Positions 63,217 to 64,000 of a DNA stretch of 64,000 bases are shown here, in pieces. The stretch lies in NCBI RefSeq assembly GCF_030406405.1, contig NZ_JAUEPL010000038.1:1-64000 (forward strand), given 5' to 3'. Each line of letters opens with the position of its first letter. Position 1 is the stretch's first letter. The notes below the pieces were generated by a model that did no database searches, had not been told where the DNA came from, and saw only the letters and a list, made by a program, of their open reading frames with translations. The DNA comes from Streptomyces ficellus. Lineage in GTDB: Bacteria; Actinomycetota; Actinomycetes; Streptomycetales; Streptomycetaceae. The translations under genes were made by a program, and so were the position numbers.

Positions 63217-64000
63217 TCAGCTCTTCTCGGCAGACTCCGCAGACTCCGGCTTCGCACCGGCCTCGTCCGCATGGCCCGCGGCCCCCTCGCGCACGGCACC
63301 CACAGAGTCCGTCGCGCCGGCGCCGACACCGGCACCGGCGTCATCGACATCGGCGTCATCGACGTCGGCGGCCGGCGGCGCGTCGGCCGCATCCGCCGTC
63401 TTCGCCGGGCCCGCCGTCTTCGCCGCGTCCGCGAGCGCCGCCGGTTCCACGACCTCCTCGCGTCCCGGCCGCATCCGCGACGAGATCACGATGTACGCGA
63501 CGGCAAGCACGAAGACCAGGATCGCGGTCCACACGTTCAGCCGGAGCCCGAGGACATGGTGGGCCTCGTCGACGCGCATGTACTCGATCCAGCCGCGCCC
63601 CGCGCAGTACGCCGCGACGTAGAGCGCGAACGCGCGCCCGTGGCCGAGCGTGAACCGGCGGTCCGCCCAGATCACCAGCAGGGCGACGCCGACGCACCAC
63701 AGCGACTCGTACAGGAACGTCGGGTGGTAGAGCCCCGCCTCACGGTTGGCGCCCTCGCTGATCTTCAGCGCCCACGGCAGGTCGGTCGGCTTGCCGTACA
63801 GCTCCTGGTTGAACCAGTTGCCCCACCGCCCGATCGCCTGGGCGAAGGCGATACCCGGCGCGATGGCGTCCGCGTACGCCGGCAGGGGGATGCCGCGCCG
63901 CCGGCACCCGATCCACGCACCGACCGCACCGAGCGCGATCGCGCCCCAGATGCCGAGACCGCCCTCCCAGATCTTGAAGGCATCGACCCAGTTCTCACCC
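63217..64000 (-). CDS. lgt: Prolipoprotein diacylglyceryl transferase (5' end outside window)
   Basis: Membrane enzyme that adds diacylglycerol to lipobox Cys of prelipoproteins such as LivK. The visible part runs from the window edge (GENWVDAFKIWEGGLGIWGA) through the Lgt signature FAQAIGRWGNWFNQELYGKP and PTFLYESLWCVGVALL, ending with a last helix near NVWTAILVFVLAVAYIVISS. An Ala/Asp/Glu-rich disordered tail of about 85 residues follows, usual for Streptomyces Lgt. The frame is open to base 64000 with no start inside the window; the GTG at 63675 is internal. Confidence 0.95.
   Translation of the reverse strand, partial: GENWVDAFKIWEGGLGIWGAIALGAVGAWIGCRRRGIPLPAYADAIAPGIAFAQAIGRWGNWFNQELYGKPTDLPWALKISEGANREAGLYHPTFLYESLWCVGVALLVIWADRRFTLGHGRAFALYVAAYCAGRGWIEYMRVDEAHHVLGLRLNVWTAILVFVLAVAYIVISSRMRPGREEVVEPAALADAAKTAGPAKTADAADAPPAADVDDADVDDAGAGVGAGATDSVGAVREGAAGHADEAGAKPESAESAEKS

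Noticed and set aside
63217..63675. Short separate gene of 152 codons with GTG start
   Set aside because: The frame is open through to base 64000 and the upstream part carries the Lgt signature; it is the 3' half of lgt.

Overview
The window is a chromosomal segment of a high-GC actinomycete, almost certainly a Streptomyces. Signs of this are G/C-biased third codon positions, many GTG starts and some TTG starts, ATGA/GTGA stop-start overlaps, DUF6343 and DUF4184 proteins, an ANTAR response regulator beside pyruvate kinase, an RNase Sa/barstar pair and an S. griseus-type trypsin. The species cannot be named from the sequence. No prophage, transposase, CRISPR array or rRNA operon was seen.

Layout. 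1-10 kb: the 5' end of an unidentified gene, a type B carboxylesterase, a TPR protein, coaE, a PAC2 protein, rpsA with a strong promoter and long leader, a methyltransferase coupled to hrpB. 10-19 kb: a secreted lytic transglycosylase, a DUF4184 membrane protein, polA facing a YdeP-type molybdopterin oxidoreductase, a PaaI-type thioesterase. 19-26 kb: a lipoprotein and a complete branched-chain amino acid ABC transporter operon (livKHMGF). 26-31 kb: response regulator, a tRNA with anticodon CAA, pyk, a SIMPL protein, a Tat-exported 5'-nucleotidase-like phosphatase. 31-38 kb: a coupled decarboxylase/N-hydroxylase pair resembling DesA/DesB, pepN, chorismate mutase, AraC regulator. 38-47.6 kb: GH35 beta-galactosidase, trypsin, an orphan zinc protease, RNase/barstar, DEAD-box helicase with cspA, a small secreted protein, HutD and a VWA protein. 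47.8-55.4 kb: gltBD and a VIT/CCC1 iron/manganese transporter. 55.6-63.1 kb: a tightly coupled operon of four ADP-ribosylglycohydrolase paralogues, an internally deleted ribokinase, a CaiB-type CoA transferase and a CitE-type lyase. 63.2 kb to the end: lgt, cut by the window edge.

Most of the content is Streptomyces housekeeping. The main points worth a second look are: (1) the ADP-ribosylglycohydrolase operon, with one paralogue that has lost metal-site residues and a ribokinase reduced to its two ends; (2) two divergent copies of a TTGTCAGTG-N8-CAGGAT promoter between polA and the oxidoreductase, matching the actinobacterial LexA-independent DNA-damage motif; (3) short G+C-rich tandem arrays at the 3' ends of many genes, the two largest (about 38-bp and 40-bp units) running into the stop codons of chorismate mutase and the VIT transporter; (4) a terminator-like hairpin with a T-rich tail in the cspA leader; (5) a CAA-anticodon tRNA with a short variable loop; (6) a DesAB-like gene pair with no DesC/DesD partner and no visible iron box.

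Pathway links: liv imports branched-chain amino acids and gltBD assimilates ammonia into glutamate; pyk, chorismate mutase and coaE supply central metabolism; trypsin, RNase, esterase, phosphatase and beta-galactosidase form a scavenging set of secreted or cytoplasmic hydrolases.
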